Shown: piece by piece, positions 24,673 to 34,280 of the stretch
Position numbering within the stretch: position 1 is the first letter of the stretch
Layout of the letters: every line of letters starts with the position of its first letter
Assembly: GCA_045628865.1 (NCBI GenBank)
Contig: JAZQQB010000057.1
Span: 1 to 48,497, forward strand
Origin: JAZQQB01 sp045628865
GTDB taxonomy: Bacteria; Bacillota; Clostridia; Lachnospirales; Lachnospiraceae
Direction: 5' to 3'
Length of the DNA stretch: 48,497 nucleotides
Notes under the pieces: generated by a model
Databases searched by the model: none
Told to the model about the DNA's origin: nothing
What the model saw: the letters and a program-made list of their open reading frames with translations, nothing else
Program-made: the position numbers and the translations under genes

Positions 24673-27600
24673 TTTACAGGAATATACCTATTTTGATGAA
24701 GAGCAGCTGACGAAATCGTTGGGGGCAGATTCTGGAAAAAGAATGAAAGCAGACCAGCTCATCGAAGAGTCAATGATCAAGATTGATGATATACAAGTTG
24801 GGTATGATAATGACAAAAAGGAACCTTTAACTACATTTTACGGGAAGCTTGAGTTTCGAGAAGAGGAATTTGATGTTTCAGTGACGATTTCCCAGGATGA
24901 GGTTTTGGAGAGAAAATGTGAGTGCCCGAAATGCGGACGTTTTAGTTATTATACTTATTACCCGCAGGATGTCTGCGAGCATGTCACTGCTTTATTGAAG
25001 TTAGGCGTTAAATTTGCCAAAAGTCATGCCATGGCTGATGCAACAACAAAGGATGCAGCAAAAATCTTAGCGCATTTTAAAAGCGAGCATGTACAGCAGA
25101 CAGTTGCTATCATGAACAAACAAAACGAAGCAGTTTCTATGGAACCAAAGCTTATCAAAAATACAGATGGATTCCAGGTTTCCTTTAAGATTGGAACCCA
25201 TAAGAAATATATCATCAAAGTATTGCAGGAATTTCATCGAAGAATGCAAAATGGAGAAATGGGCTCTTACGGAAGTGGTTCAGAGATTTTACATGTAAAA
25301 GAAAGCTTTGATGAACCTTCTAGAAAAATGGCTACCTTTATTGGGAGATCCATTGAAGAGGAGCTTGCAATCACAAAGTATTATATGAATAAAAATATGA
25401 TCAGTTTGCCAGGAACTGTGGTTGGTCAGACCATTGCATTAACAGGAAATCGAATGGATCATTTTTTTGAGCTGGTTTCTGATATGACCTTTGAATATGA
25501 ACGAAGCAATGGCAATAAAAAAGAAAAGAGAAAGCTGATCTGTTTGGATGAAAACCCGGAGTTTGTTATGACCATTGAAAAAAACATGCGTAATGGGGTC
25601 ATCGAAGGAATCAATGTTCACATGATCACAGGGGATGGCATTGTATGTGATAGAAACAGCTATACCATCTTGGGAAATGTTTTTTATCATCTGTCAAGTG
25701 ACTGTGCCAAGGTATTAAATCCGTTTTTGCTTACAGCAACAGATGGTGTTCTTTCCATGAAAATTGGAAGAAATAATTTATCGACCTTCTATTATTATGT
25801 GTTGCCAAAGCTGGGAGATTTTGTTGAAATCATAGAAAAAGATACAGAGGAAGTAAAGGAACTGATGCCTCCAAAGGCAGAATTATCTTTTTATCTGGAT
25901 GCTGAGGATAACAATGTTACCTGTAAGATTAAGGCTACCTATAATGAAGAAAGTGTAGATGTATTGGAACGTTTGAAAGAAACAGGAACAGATGAGAAGA
26001 TTGGAGACTATTCCAGAGATCAAGTAAAAGAACAGGAAGCAATCGATACAGTAAGAAATTGGTTATCTGTCTATGATGAGAATCAGGGATTTCTACATTG
26101 TAATAAGGAAGAAGATAAAATTTATGAATTTATCCAGGATGGAGTAGAGGCATTGTTACCATTGGGAGAAGTTAATACAACAGATAGCTTCCGTGGTATT
26201 AAGGTGAACCGAAGAAGTAAGGTATCGGTAGGAGTATCTGTTTCAGAGGGATTGTTGAATTTAGATATTTCAACTGATTTAGATAGGGATGAACTGACTG
26301 ATTTATTAAAAAGTATGCGCATGCGTAAGGTTTATCATAGACTTACCAATGGTGATTTTATTAATTTGAAAGAACCCTCTATGGCAATGCTTTTTGATCT
26401 GGTGGAAACATTAAAGTTAGATGATCAGGATGTTTTGGAAGAAAAAATTAAGGTTCCTGCATACAGAGCTCTATACTTGGACCGTTTGTTAGATGAGTGT
26501 AGTGCCTCTGCGGTAGATAGAGATAGCCGTTTTAGACAATTACTTCGAGATTTCAAAACTGTGGCAGATGCCGAATATGAGCTTCCAGATGATTTGAAAA
26601 ACGTGCTTCGAAATTATCAAAAGACTGGTTATGAGTGGATGCGTACCATGACTCATTATCAGTTTGGAGGAATTTTAGCAGATGATATGGGACTTGGAAA
26701 GACCCTTCAGATGATAGCGGTATTACTTGCCAGCAAAGAAGAAGGGGTTCGTGGTACCTCTTTAATTGTTTGCCCGGCTTCTTTAGTGTTTAACTGGGAA
26801 GAAGAATTAAAGAAGTTTGCTCCCGACTTAAATGTTTGTGTTATTGTAGGCAGCGCAGAAGAGCGAACAGCATTGATTGCCAATGCAGAAGCATTTGATG
26901 TATGTGTTACTTCTTATGACCTTTGTAAGAGAGATGTTGTGGCTTATCAGGATAAGGAATTTTTATATCAAATTATAGATGAGGCACAGTATATCAAAAA
27001 TCATACAACCCAGGGAGCGAAAGCAGTGAAAGTTATCAAGGCAAAATATAAGTTTGCCTTAACTGGTACGCCAATTGAAAATCGATTGAGTGAGCTTTGG
27101 AGTATTTTTGATTTTCTTATGCCAGGTTTCTTATACGAATATGAAGAATTCAAAGAAGAATTTGAAATTCCGATTGCGAAGCTTTCAGATACTGTCAGCT
27201 TAGAGCGATTAAGGAGAATGGTACAGCCATTTATTCTTAGACGATTGAAAGAGAATGTATTAAAGGATCTTCCACCGAAGTTAGAGGAAACCCATGTGGT
27301 GAAATTCGCAGGAGAACAGAAGCGTCTTTATGATGCCCAGATTCTTCAGATGAAGGAGCGTTTGGGAAGCCAAAGCAATGAAGAGTTTGATCGAAACAAG
27401 ATTCAGGTATTTGCTGAACTTATGCGTATCAGGCAGATTTGCTGCGATCCAACACTATGTTTTGAGAACTTTGTGGGTGAAAGTGCGAAAAAGGAAGCTT
27501 GTTTGGAGTTGATTGAAAGTGCTATTGAAGGTGGTCACAAGATTTTGTTGTTCTCTCAGTTTACGACCATGCTAGATATTTTGGCTAAGGACTTAAAGTT

Positions 27601-27991
27601 AAAGGGAATTGATTACTATATGATCACAGGAGCTACTGCCAAAAAGAAACGTGTGCAGATGGTGAATGAGTTTAACAAAAATGCGGTTCCAGTTTTCCTA
27701 ATTTCCTTAAAGGCAGGAGGAACAGGTCTAAATCTTACTGGTGCAGATATTGTTATTCATTATGATCCATGGTGGAATATTGCTGCACAGAATCAGGCAA
27801 CTGATCGAGCACATAGAATTGGTCAGCAGAAAATTGTAACTGTTTATAAGCTGATTATGAAAGACAGTATAGAAGAAAAAATATGTAAACTCCAGCAAAC
27901 AAAAAAAGAACTCGCAGACCAGATTATTACAGAAGAAGTAAGCAATTTTTCGGGCCTTACGAGGGAAGATTTCCTGGAACTTTTGAGTTAA
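24611..27991 (+). CDS. SWIM zinc-finger SNF2-family helicase/ATPase
   Basis: A protein of up to 1126 residues. Near residue 100 is a SWIM zinc finger: KCECPKC, then CEHVTALL. A long N-terminal region (SNF2_assoc-like) leads to the Swi2/Snf2 motor from about 650: motif I DDMGLGKTLQ, motif II IIDEAQYIKN, motif III LTGTPIENR, and in the second lobe SLKAGGTGLNLTGAD and QATDRAHRIGQ. Such proteins translocate on DNA or remodel polymerase or protein-DNA complexes; the specific target is unknown. The start is uncertain: ATG 24611 has no ribosome site, while GTG 24644 has AGAGGAA 9 bases upstream, inside the helicase gene. Either way it overlaps the DEAD-box gene. Confidence 0.92.
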   Translation: MKKRVKEEVKSVDWETNQKYDLQEYTYFDEEQLTKSLGADSGKRMKADQLIEESMIKIDDIQVGYDNDKKEPLTTFYGKLEFREEEFDVSVTISQDEVLERKCECPKCGRFSYYTYYPQDVCEHVTALLKLGVKFAKSHAMADATTKDAAKILAHFKSEHVQQTVAIMNKQNEAVSMEPKLIKNTDGFQVSFKIGTHKKYIIKVLQEFHRRMQNGEMGSYGSGSEILHVKESFDEPSRKMATFIGRSIEEELAITKYYMNKNMISLPGTVVGQTIALTGNRMDHFFELVSDMTFEYERSNGNKKEKRKLICLDENPEFVMTIEKNMRNGVIEGINVHMITGDGIVCDRNSYTILGNVFYHLSSDCAKVLNPFLLTATDGVLSMKIGRNNLSTFYYYVLPKLGDFVEIIEKDTEEVKELMPPKAELSFYLDAEDNNVTCKIKATYNEESVDVLERLKETGTDEKIGDYSRDQVKEQEAIDTVRNWLSVYDENQGFLHCNKEEDKIYEFIQDGVEALLPLGEVNTTDSFRGIKVNRRSKVSVGVSVSEGLLNLDISTDLDRDELTDLLKSMRMRKVYHRLTNGDFINLKEPSMAMLFDLVETLKLDDQDVLEEKIKVPAYRALYLDRLLDECSASAVDRDSRFRQLLRDFKTVADAEYELPDDLKNVLRNYQKTGYEWMRTMTHYQFGGILADDMGLGKTLQMIAVLLASKEEGVRGTSLIVCPASLVFNWEEELKKFAPDLNVCVIVGSAEERTALIANAEAFDVCVTSYDLCKRDVVAYQDKEFLYQIIDEAQYIKNHTTQGAKAVKVIKAKYKFALTGTPIENRLSELWSIFDFLMPGFLYEYEEFKEEFEIPIAKLSDTVSLERLRRMVQPFILRRLKENVLKDLPPKLEETHVVKFAGEQKRLYDAQILQMKERLGSQSNEEFDRNKIQVFAELMRIRQICCDPTLCFENFVGESAKKEACLELIESAIEGGHKILLFSQFTTMLDILAKDLKLKGIDYYMITGATAKKKRVQMVNEFNKNAVPVFLISLKAGGTGLNLTGADIVIHYDPWWNIAAQNQATDRAHRIGQQKIVTVYKLIMKDSIEEKICKLQQTKKELADQIITEEVSNFSGLTREDFLELLS

Positions 27992-27994
27992 AAA

Positions 27995-28046
27995 AACAGC
28001 CGTTCTTTATTTACATAACTTGTAATAAAGAAAGGCTGTTATTTTT
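27995..28046. terminator. Bidirectional terminator between SNF2 and LtaS-like genes
   Basis: AACAGCC and GGCTGTT plus TTCTTTATT and AATAAAGAA form a 16-bp stem with one mismatch, then ATTTTT; there is an A run on the other side. Confidence 0.92.
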
Positions 28047-28059
28047 ATGTCAACAGCAA

Positions 28060-29928
28060 CTACTTCTGTGGCTTTGGATTCTTAGCATCAAACAACTGGT
28101 AGTATTGAAGAACTTTATAATCGTGAAGCAGGTTTTCCTGTTCCTTAAGGCTTGTATAGTTACCATCTGCATCCATAACAGTCTGCGCTGAAAGAACTGG
28201 AAGTTTTTCTTCTACTGTACTTAAGAACTGCCAATAGTTTGGTAGTGGTATACCAGCTTTCTGAAGCATTTTCAATCCCAAGAAGTTAGCTGATGTTTCA
28301 ACATCATGTTCAACATTGGTTTCAAAGTTGGTCCAGATTACAAATGGAACCTTGTATCTCAAACCAAGCTCTTCATCTGTAAGATTTGCTTTATTGATAC
28401 CATTCAGCTGATAGATATTGTTTGCGACAGAATCAGCTGGCTGGTGATCTCCGTAAAATACGATAATGGTATCTTCTTCAATGGAAGAGAAATAATCGAT
28501 CAATTTTTCTAATGCTTTATCAGAGTGCTGCATTAAGGATAAATAGCTGGATAAAGCAAAGGAATCATTACCTTCTACTGTGATGTTAGGCGTAAAGTTT
28601 TCATACTCTGTGGTGTAAGAACTATGATTCTGCATGGTAACCAAGAACATAAACATTGGTTCATCTGGATCTTCATCTTGAATGTTTTCATAGCTTTCAA
28701 TAATTTTTTCCACACATGCTTCATCACTGTAATAGCTTCTGATTTTATGATATCCACTAAAGGAATCACTAAAGTAGGTTTCATCAAAGGTCATATAATC
28801 ATATACCACATCTCTACTCCAACCTGTAGCTCGGAAAGGATGCATGGCAATTGTTCTGTATCCAAGCTGATTCATGTAATAAGGAAGAGAATCAATGGTA
28901 TCAGAAATATATTGTTGGTAGGCAACGCTTCCTGCAGGAAGAAATGCCATGGTATTTCCTGTTAAAAATTCAAATTCAGAGTTGGCCGTATTACCACCAA
29001 CAACAGAAACATTAACAAATCCGGTAGTTGCTTCATCAGAATTTTGTAAGGAATGGATGAATGGCATATAATCTTCATTGGTTGTAAAGTCCCCAAGAAC
29101 GGATAAGTCAGAAAAAGCTTCATCCATAATGACAATCACATTAGGATAGGTCTGTTCTTTTGAGGAATCAGTAGTGCCTATTGGATTCTGAACCGGTTCA
29201 GTCTGAGATTCTAATAAGTTCTTAGCCCCTTTTTCTGAATAGTGAGCAGGTACTTCAACAGACATATATTTAAGTTCCATCAAAAATGCAACCGCACCAC
29301 CATCACGATAAAAAATGGTAGTTGGGGTAAACAGCTTGTCATATAAATGCATCTTAGCAATATAGCTTTCATCATGAATATTCATTGTGAAGTTGGTGAG
29401 CATTAAGACTGCAATAGAAGTAATGCCTGCACGCATAGAACAATACTTCTTCACAGGAAGCTTTAATTTTAGTCTTGTGAAAACTACGATCATAGCAATC
29501 AATGCCAATATCTTCCATATGATAGGTGTTGGAAGTGTATAGGTAAAATTGGATGCAACACTACCTGCAGTCTTTAAAGATAAGAAATCCCATGGCTGAA
29601 TCGGTGTTGACCGGAATGAGATTACATAGTAATTGGCAAGACCAAAAATGGTAAAGAATATAGTCTCTATAATTAGAGAAACTCGTAAACTACCAAATAA
29701 ACCAAATAAAAGAAAGAAAATCAGCTCATACAGAATCATATTTAATGTTTGAGCATTATCGTTCATATATTTATTGATCTCATGTGTCATGGATTCTGTG
29801 ATGTAGAAAATTGCGATTGGTGCAAAAAATGCAACCGTCGTAAATATACATCGAATTACCCATAATAAGTTCTTTTTTGTTATAACCATCTTGAAAGAGA
29901 AAGCAGATGGTTTTGTTATATTTTTCAT
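28060..29928 (-). CDS. LtaS-like sulfatase-fold phosphoglycerol transferase 1
   Basis: A 622-residue membrane enzyme of the lipoteichoic-acid-synthase family. About five TM helices fill residues 1-210, followed by an extracellular alkaline-phosphatase-fold domain. The metal and catalytic positions are visible: Glu in VIVIMDEAF, nucleophile Thr in GGNTANSEFEFLTG, and Asp-His in VFYGDHQPAD. It should transfer glycerol-phosphate (or a related group) from phosphatidylglycerol to an envelope polymer. ATG 29928 is preferred, with GGAGACC 7 bases before it; the GTG at 29955 has none. A TATAAT lies at 29995-30000 on this strand. It is divergent from a second, only distantly similar paralogue. Confidence 0.9.
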   Translation of the reverse strand: MKNITKPSAFSFKMVITKKNLLWVIRCIFTTVAFFAPIAIFYITESMTHEINKYMNDNAQTLNMILYELIFFLLFGLFGSLRVSLIIETIFFTIFGLANYYVISFRSTPIQPWDFLSLKTAGSVASNFTYTLPTPIIWKILALIAMIVVFTRLKLKLPVKKYCSMRAGITSIAVLMLTNFTMNIHDESYIAKMHLYDKLFTPTTIFYRDGGAVAFLMELKYMSVEVPAHYSEKGAKNLLESQTEPVQNPIGTTDSSKEQTYPNVIVIMDEAFSDLSVLGDFTTNEDYMPFIHSLQNSDEATTGFVNVSVVGGNTANSEFEFLTGNTMAFLPAGSVAYQQYISDTIDSLPYYMNQLGYRTIAMHPFRATGWSRDVVYDYMTFDETYFSDSFSGYHKIRSYYSDEACVEKIIESYENIQDEDPDEPMFMFLVTMQNHSSYTTEYENFTPNITVEGNDSFALSSYLSLMQHSDKALEKLIDYFSSIEEDTIIVFYGDHQPADSVANNIYQLNGINKANLTDEELGLRYKVPFVIWTNFETNVEHDVETSANFLGLKMLQKAGIPLPNYWQFLSTVEEKLPVLSAQTVMDADGNYTSLKEQENLLHDYKVLQYYQLFDAKNPKPQK

Positions 29929-30089
29929 AACTGGTCTCCATTTCGCTTTTCGCACTAATTATCCACAAAATTAAAATATTTAAAACCGTTCAAAATTATA
30001 AGTCATTTTTTAAAAAAAGAATAGAATGAATATTACAAAAATTTATTGTTAAAAGACCATTTTTTGTGAAAGGTGACAAGGAACATCGC

Positions 30090-30118
30090 TTGACAGAATG
30101 TGAAATTGTGAGTAAAAT
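30090..30118 (+). promoter_or_regulatory. Promoter of second LtaS-like gene
   Basis: TTGACA (30090-30095), 17-bp spacer, TAAAAT (30113-30118): one mismatch from consensus in total. Confidence 0.85.
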
Positions 30119-30174
30119 TAATATTTGATTCTGAAGTATTTGTGGAAGATATGAATGAATCCGGAGGGTTAAAT

Positions 30175-32343
30175 ATGGAAAAATTTAAAAAATTATATCA
30201 GAAGGGATTGGTTCAGTGGGTTTCAATCTCTTTTATTTTAACTTTAGTGATTGAAACGCTTAGTAAAAGATCTTTGATCAAAACAATCATTTTTTTGTGT
30301 ACCAATCCGCTGATCTTTTTGTTTAATATGTTGATTATTATGGTACCGATTGGAATATCCTTTTTCTTTAAAAGAAGATATTTTGTTATGGGTTTAATTA
30401 GCGCCTTATTACTTGTACTAGGTGTTACAGATTTTGTATTATTATCCAATCGTGTAACTCCATTTGTTCCAGCGGACTTTTTAAATATTGCAGATGCATT
30501 AAAGGTAATGACATCCTATATCAGTGTGGTTCAGATTATATTGATCATTTGTGGATTTGCGATTGTCATTGCTGCGCTTGTTGTAATGTTTATTAAGGTA
30601 CCTAAGGTACCACATGGTATCCCGGTGTACAAAAAGGTTTTTGCGTGGATCGCTATGATTTTTGTTGTATTGATTTACAATGAAGTGGCTAGAATGTCAG
30701 GGATGATTCCTAAAATTTTTACAAATATTGCAGATGCTTATCAGAAATATGGTTTCACAGTATGTTTCTCTTATGGTCTGTTTGATACTGGTATTTCAAA
30801 GCCAAGTAATTATGATGACGGAGTTGTTGGAACAATTGTTGAAGAAGTTGAGGCTGAGATTGAAGCTGAGATTGAAGCCGAACAAACAATTAATGAAACT
30901 ATTGTCGAAGAGGGAGATGCATCAACTACAGCAGGAACCTCATCAAGTACTTCAGATGGTAACAAGAAAAATGAAGGATCACCTAATATCATTTTTATTC
31001 AGTTAGAATCATTTTATGATCTAACAGAGATGACGAACTTTACCTGTAGCGAAGATCCTATTCCATATTTCCATGAAATGATGGATGAATATACTTCAGG
31101 ATATTTGACAGTGCCGGTTATCGGAGCAGGTACAGCTAATACAGAGTTTGAAGTAATTACTGGTATGAACCTTGATTTCTTTGGACCTGGTGAGTATCCT
31201 TACAAAACTGTTTTAAAGACCACAACCTGTGAGAGTATGGCATATGATATGAAGAATTTGGGATATTCGACTCATACAATTCATAACAATACAGCTACTT
31301 TTTATTCAAGAAATACAGTATTTCCTCAGTTGGGATTTGATACCTTTACATCCTCTGAATATATGGAAAATGTTACATATAATGAGAATGGATGGATCAA
31401 GGATGAGGTTTTGATTCAGCAGATTATGGATGCGATGCATTATTCAGATGATCCAGATTTGATATATACTATTTCTGTTCAGGGTCATGGATCTTATCCA
31501 ACAGAAAATATTTTGGATCAGACAGTAATCACAATTGATGGAATTGAAGATGATGGTCTTAGAAATCAGTTCACATATTATGCAAACCAAATTCATCAAA
31601 TGGATCAGTTTATTAAGGATTTGACAGATGCTTTATCAAAATTTGATGAAGAATGCGTACTTGTGTTATATGGTGATCATCTTCCAACCTTAGGAATTGA
31701 AGAATCCATGACAGGTGGTAAATCTTTATTTGAAACCCCTCTTTTGATTTGGGACAACATTGGTCTTGAAAGAGAAGAAATCAATGTTGAGGCATATCAG
31801 TTAAGTGCCTATGTATTCGGAAGAATTGGTGTTCATGAAGGTGTGATCACAAAGCTTCATCAGGCATATTTTGCTGGATTAAGTGAAGAAAATGGAAAAG
31901 AATATCTAACAACTACTGTTACAGAACTTCCACAAGAGGGAACTACAAAGGCGGAGTATTTGGAACGTCTTGAAATTTTAGAATATGATTTATTGTATGG
32001 TGATGTTGAAGCATATGGTGGAGTGAATCCATATACTGCAACCAATATGAGGCTTGGTGTAAATGATATTAAGATTAAGAATGCCTCGTATGCAGATGGT
32101 GTTATGTATGTAAAGGGCGAACATTTTACACCGTCATCTGTTGTGGTTGTAAATGGTGAGATGAAGGATACAGAATTTTCATCAAGCAATATGCTTTTAG
32201 TAAGAGATTTTGTTCCAGAGGATGGACAGGAAATATATGTTGCACAGTATGCGTCAAAGGATAAAGAAAGTTTAAGTCAGACAGATAGTTTTCATATCAA
32301 GACCAGTTTAAATATTCGTTTGGAGAATGCAGATGATCAATAA
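30175..32343 (+). CDS. LtaS-like sulfatase-fold phosphoglycerol transferase 2 with C-terminal extension
   Basis: A 722-residue paralogue of the divergent gene. Five TM helices are followed by an acidic linker with a three-fold EAEI/EAEQ repeat and a Thr/Ser-rich segment, then the sulfatase-fold domain: Glu in IFIQLESFYD, Thr in GAGTANTEFEVITG, Asp-His in VLYGDHLP. About 110 C-terminal residues beyond the family's usual end form a beta-rich domain (IKNASYADGVMYVKGEHFTPSSVVVVNGE) similar in look to an IPT/TIG Ig-like fold. It may bind wall material. ATG 30175 has CCGGAGGG just upstream; earlier ATGs do not. Confidence 0.9.
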   Translation: MEKFKKLYQKGLVQWVSISFILTLVIETLSKRSLIKTIIFLCTNPLIFLFNMLIIMVPIGISFFFKRRYFVMGLISALLLVLGVTDFVLLSNRVTPFVPADFLNIADALKVMTSYISVVQIILIICGFAIVIAALVVMFIKVPKVPHGIPVYKKVFAWIAMIFVVLIYNEVARMSGMIPKIFTNIADAYQKYGFTVCFSYGLFDTGISKPSNYDDGVVGTIVEEVEAEIEAEIEAEQTINETIVEEGDASTTAGTSSSTSDGNKKNEGSPNIIFIQLESFYDLTEMTNFTCSEDPIPYFHEMMDEYTSGYLTVPVIGAGTANTEFEVITGMNLDFFGPGEYPYKTVLKTTTCESMAYDMKNLGYSTHTIHNNTATFYSRNTVFPQLGFDTFTSSEYMENVTYNENGWIKDEVLIQQIMDAMHYSDDPDLIYTISVQGHGSYPTENILDQTVITIDGIEDDGLRNQFTYYANQIHQMDQFIKDLTDALSKFDEECVLVLYGDHLPTLGIEESMTGGKSLFETPLLIWDNIGLEREEINVEAYQLSAYVFGRIGVHEGVITKLHQAYFAGLSEENGKEYLTTTVTELPQEGTTKAEYLERLEILEYDLLYGDVEAYGGVNPYTATNMRLGVNDIKIKNASYADGVMYVKGEHFTPSSVVVVNGEMKDTEFSSSNMLLVRDFVPEDGQEIYVAQYASKDKESLSQTDSFHIKTSLNIRLENADDQ

Positions 32344-32380
32344 AGACAATGGGGACATGAATGTTCCCATTGTCTTTTTT
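32343..32380 (+). terminator. Terminator of second LtaS-like gene
   Basis: AAAGACAATGGG and CCCATTGTCTTT around ACAT/ATGT, then a T run; it begins directly at the stop codon. Confidence 0.95.
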
Positions 32381-32433
32381 ATGTTATAATATATATGGGT
32401 GAACGAAATAACGTTTGGGGATGGAGGTACATT

Positions 32434-34128
32434 TTGATTAGGATTGTTGACGAGAATATTTTTGAGATTCATCTGGAACAGTATCGAAAGGAAGAGGTAC
32501 TATCTTATGTAGAGAAAAGTGCACACCCGGAAGAATTAGCGTTTATGCTTTATCAGTCAGGAGAATTTTGCGGTGTGTGGTCAGTTATGGACATCATAGA
32601 TAATAGAGCGTGTATTCCTTTGTATATTAAGAATCAACAGGAGAAATATTATGGAATTTCTTTTGAAAAGAAGGAAGAAAAAAATGTACCCGCATCGGAT
32701 AATTTGTTTCAGATTGCCAGGAATATTTTCCGTGAATATAAAGGAAATGAGTATCAGTACCTTGCAGTGATGAATGAGGCAGATCAATGTGAGTTTTTGC
32801 TTAGATACGAGAAAAATAGAATCTATGGGGAGAAAAAGAACGGTACAATTTATGATTCCTTTTGGAATCTGGATGATGAGGATTTACAGTGTGATCAGAC
32901 TTTGCTTGATCGGTATGAAAGTCTTGTTATTTATGAATATAATGAATATACAGATTTTATTCTTCGCTATATTTTAAAATATACTCTAGAAAAAAAATGT
33001 ATCTGCTTAGATCCAAAAATCAAATATTTATGGAGGATTCAAGGAGAAGAAGACCATTTCTTTACCACAAAAAAAAGTCAAAAATTGATACTATTACAAA
33101 GTGAGTGGCAGATTGAAAATGTAGTAGGACAGATTGGAAGAACTTTATTTATTGTATCAGACTTTACCAATGAATATGGAACACCAGCTAATTATTTGTC
33201 AGGTGTTTATAGTTCGTTGGCTGTGGTTAAAAGTATGGTCTGGTGTGGAAAAAGACAATCTTTGGGAACATTAAATGTGGATAAGACAATTCTTTTGCTG
33301 GATTGTCCTGTAAAGGGGAGTGGCCTGGTAGATTTAATGAAGTTTACTGCGATTTATTGTGAAATAGCTAAAAAAAGAGGGTTTGTACCGGTTGTTGCTT
33401 ATCAGGACGAAGAGAGAGACTTTGTAACTAACCCAGGAACTGATTTTTGGACGTTATTTTTTGAACCAGTTTCTAATATTGCAGTAGAAGAAGCAAAAAG
33501 AAGTGCAAATGTGATCCTTGCTTCAGAAAATGAATTGCGTCTTGTAGATTGGGAAATGAATCCTTATGTCTATGAACTGGACTGTAGAATCTGGGGAGAA
33601 GGGTTGTGGCATGAAAAAGAGAATCTTCTGAAACGTTATATCCATCCGCAACAATCAATTCTTGAGGAGGCTAAAAAGAGACTTCCAAAGGAATTTTGTG
33701 AGGGAAAGAAAATCTTAGGCGTCATTGCTCGAGGAACCGATTATCGAAAAGAGAGTGTGAAGGCACGAGGAAGTGGAAATTATATTTATAATGAGGAAAT
33801 AGAGGATTTTTTGCCGAAGTGTCAAAAGTTATTCTTGGAAAATGACTTTGATTATCTGTATTTGGCAACAGAAGATCAAAATTATTTTGAACTTTTTTTA
33901 GTACAATTTGGAAATCAATTGCTTTTTCATGAGCAAAAAAGAGCAATTGTTGATACGAAGAAAAAAGAAGCTTTATTGGTATCTGATTTAATAAGGACAA
34001 ATGATCCAACCCGTCAAAACATAGAGTATTGTTATATTTTGACAGCTTTAGGTTTGTGTGATGAATTGGTTAGTTCCATGAATTGTGGAGCATATTTGGC
34101 AGGACTTAGTAAAATTTTTATAGAGTAG
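32434..34128 (+). CDS. Fucosyltransferase-like glycosyltransferase with N-terminal extension
   Basis: A 564-residue cytoplasmic protein. The C-terminal half has ILGVIARGTDYRKES at about residue 430, the (R/A)RGTDY nucleotide-sugar loop seen in NodZ/alpha-1,6- and O-fucosyltransferase-like GT-B enzymes, followed by FDYLYLATEDQNYFELF. The N-terminal 200 residues are not recognised. It contains neither TM helices nor a signal peptide. Donor and acceptor are unproven; position next to LtaS-like genes and galE suggests a surface polysaccharide. TTG 32434 is chosen: GGAGG lies 6-7 bases upstream, and the ATG at 32395 is only five bases beyond a TATAAT (32385-32390), too close to be on that transcript. 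Confidence 0.7.
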   Translation: MIRIVDENIFEIHLEQYRKEEVLSYVEKSAHPEELAFMLYQSGEFCGVWSVMDIIDNRACIPLYIKNQQEKYYGISFEKKEEKNVPASDNLFQIARNIFREYKGNEYQYLAVMNEADQCEFLLRYEKNRIYGEKKNGTIYDSFWNLDDEDLQCDQTLLDRYESLVIYEYNEYTDFILRYILKYTLEKKCICLDPKIKYLWRIQGEEDHFFTTKKSQKLILLQSEWQIENVVGQIGRTLFIVSDFTNEYGTPANYLSGVYSSLAVVKSMVWCGKRQSLGTLNVDKTILLLDCPVKGSGLVDLMKFTAIYCEIAKKRGFVPVVAYQDEERDFVTNPGTDFWTLFFEPVSNIAVEEAKRSANVILASENELRLVDWEMNPYVYELDCRIWGEGLWHEKENLLKRYIHPQQSILEEAKKRLPKEFCEGKKILGVIARGTDYRKESVKARGSGNYIYNEEIEDFLPKCQKLFLENDFDYLYLATEDQNYFELFLVQFGNQLLFHEQKRAIVDTKKKEALLVSDLIRTNDPTRQNIEYCYILTALGLCDELVSSMNCGAYLAGLSKIFIE

Positions 34129-34176
34129 TTTGCACATGATTTTAACATTATGACTACTAGATATAACAATTTATGG

Positions 34177-34205
34177 TTGTCAAAATAGAAATTACGAATT
34201 ACAAT
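34177..34205 (+). promoter_or_regulatory. Promoter of galE
   Basis: TTGTCA (34177-34182), 17-bp spacer, TACAAT (34200-34205). Confidence 0.75.
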
Positions 34206-34280
34206 GAGATACAAATGAAATAGATAGAAGCATCCATCCTTCATATGATGTGTATGAATGGAGAAGTAGGAGGTAGACAC

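Noticed and set aside
29959..29967. A perfect DnaA box TTATCCACA in the leader of the first LtaS-like gene
   Set aside because: It is isolated; one chance match to a 9-mer in 48 kb of AT-rich DNA is expected. It is not reported as a regulatory site.
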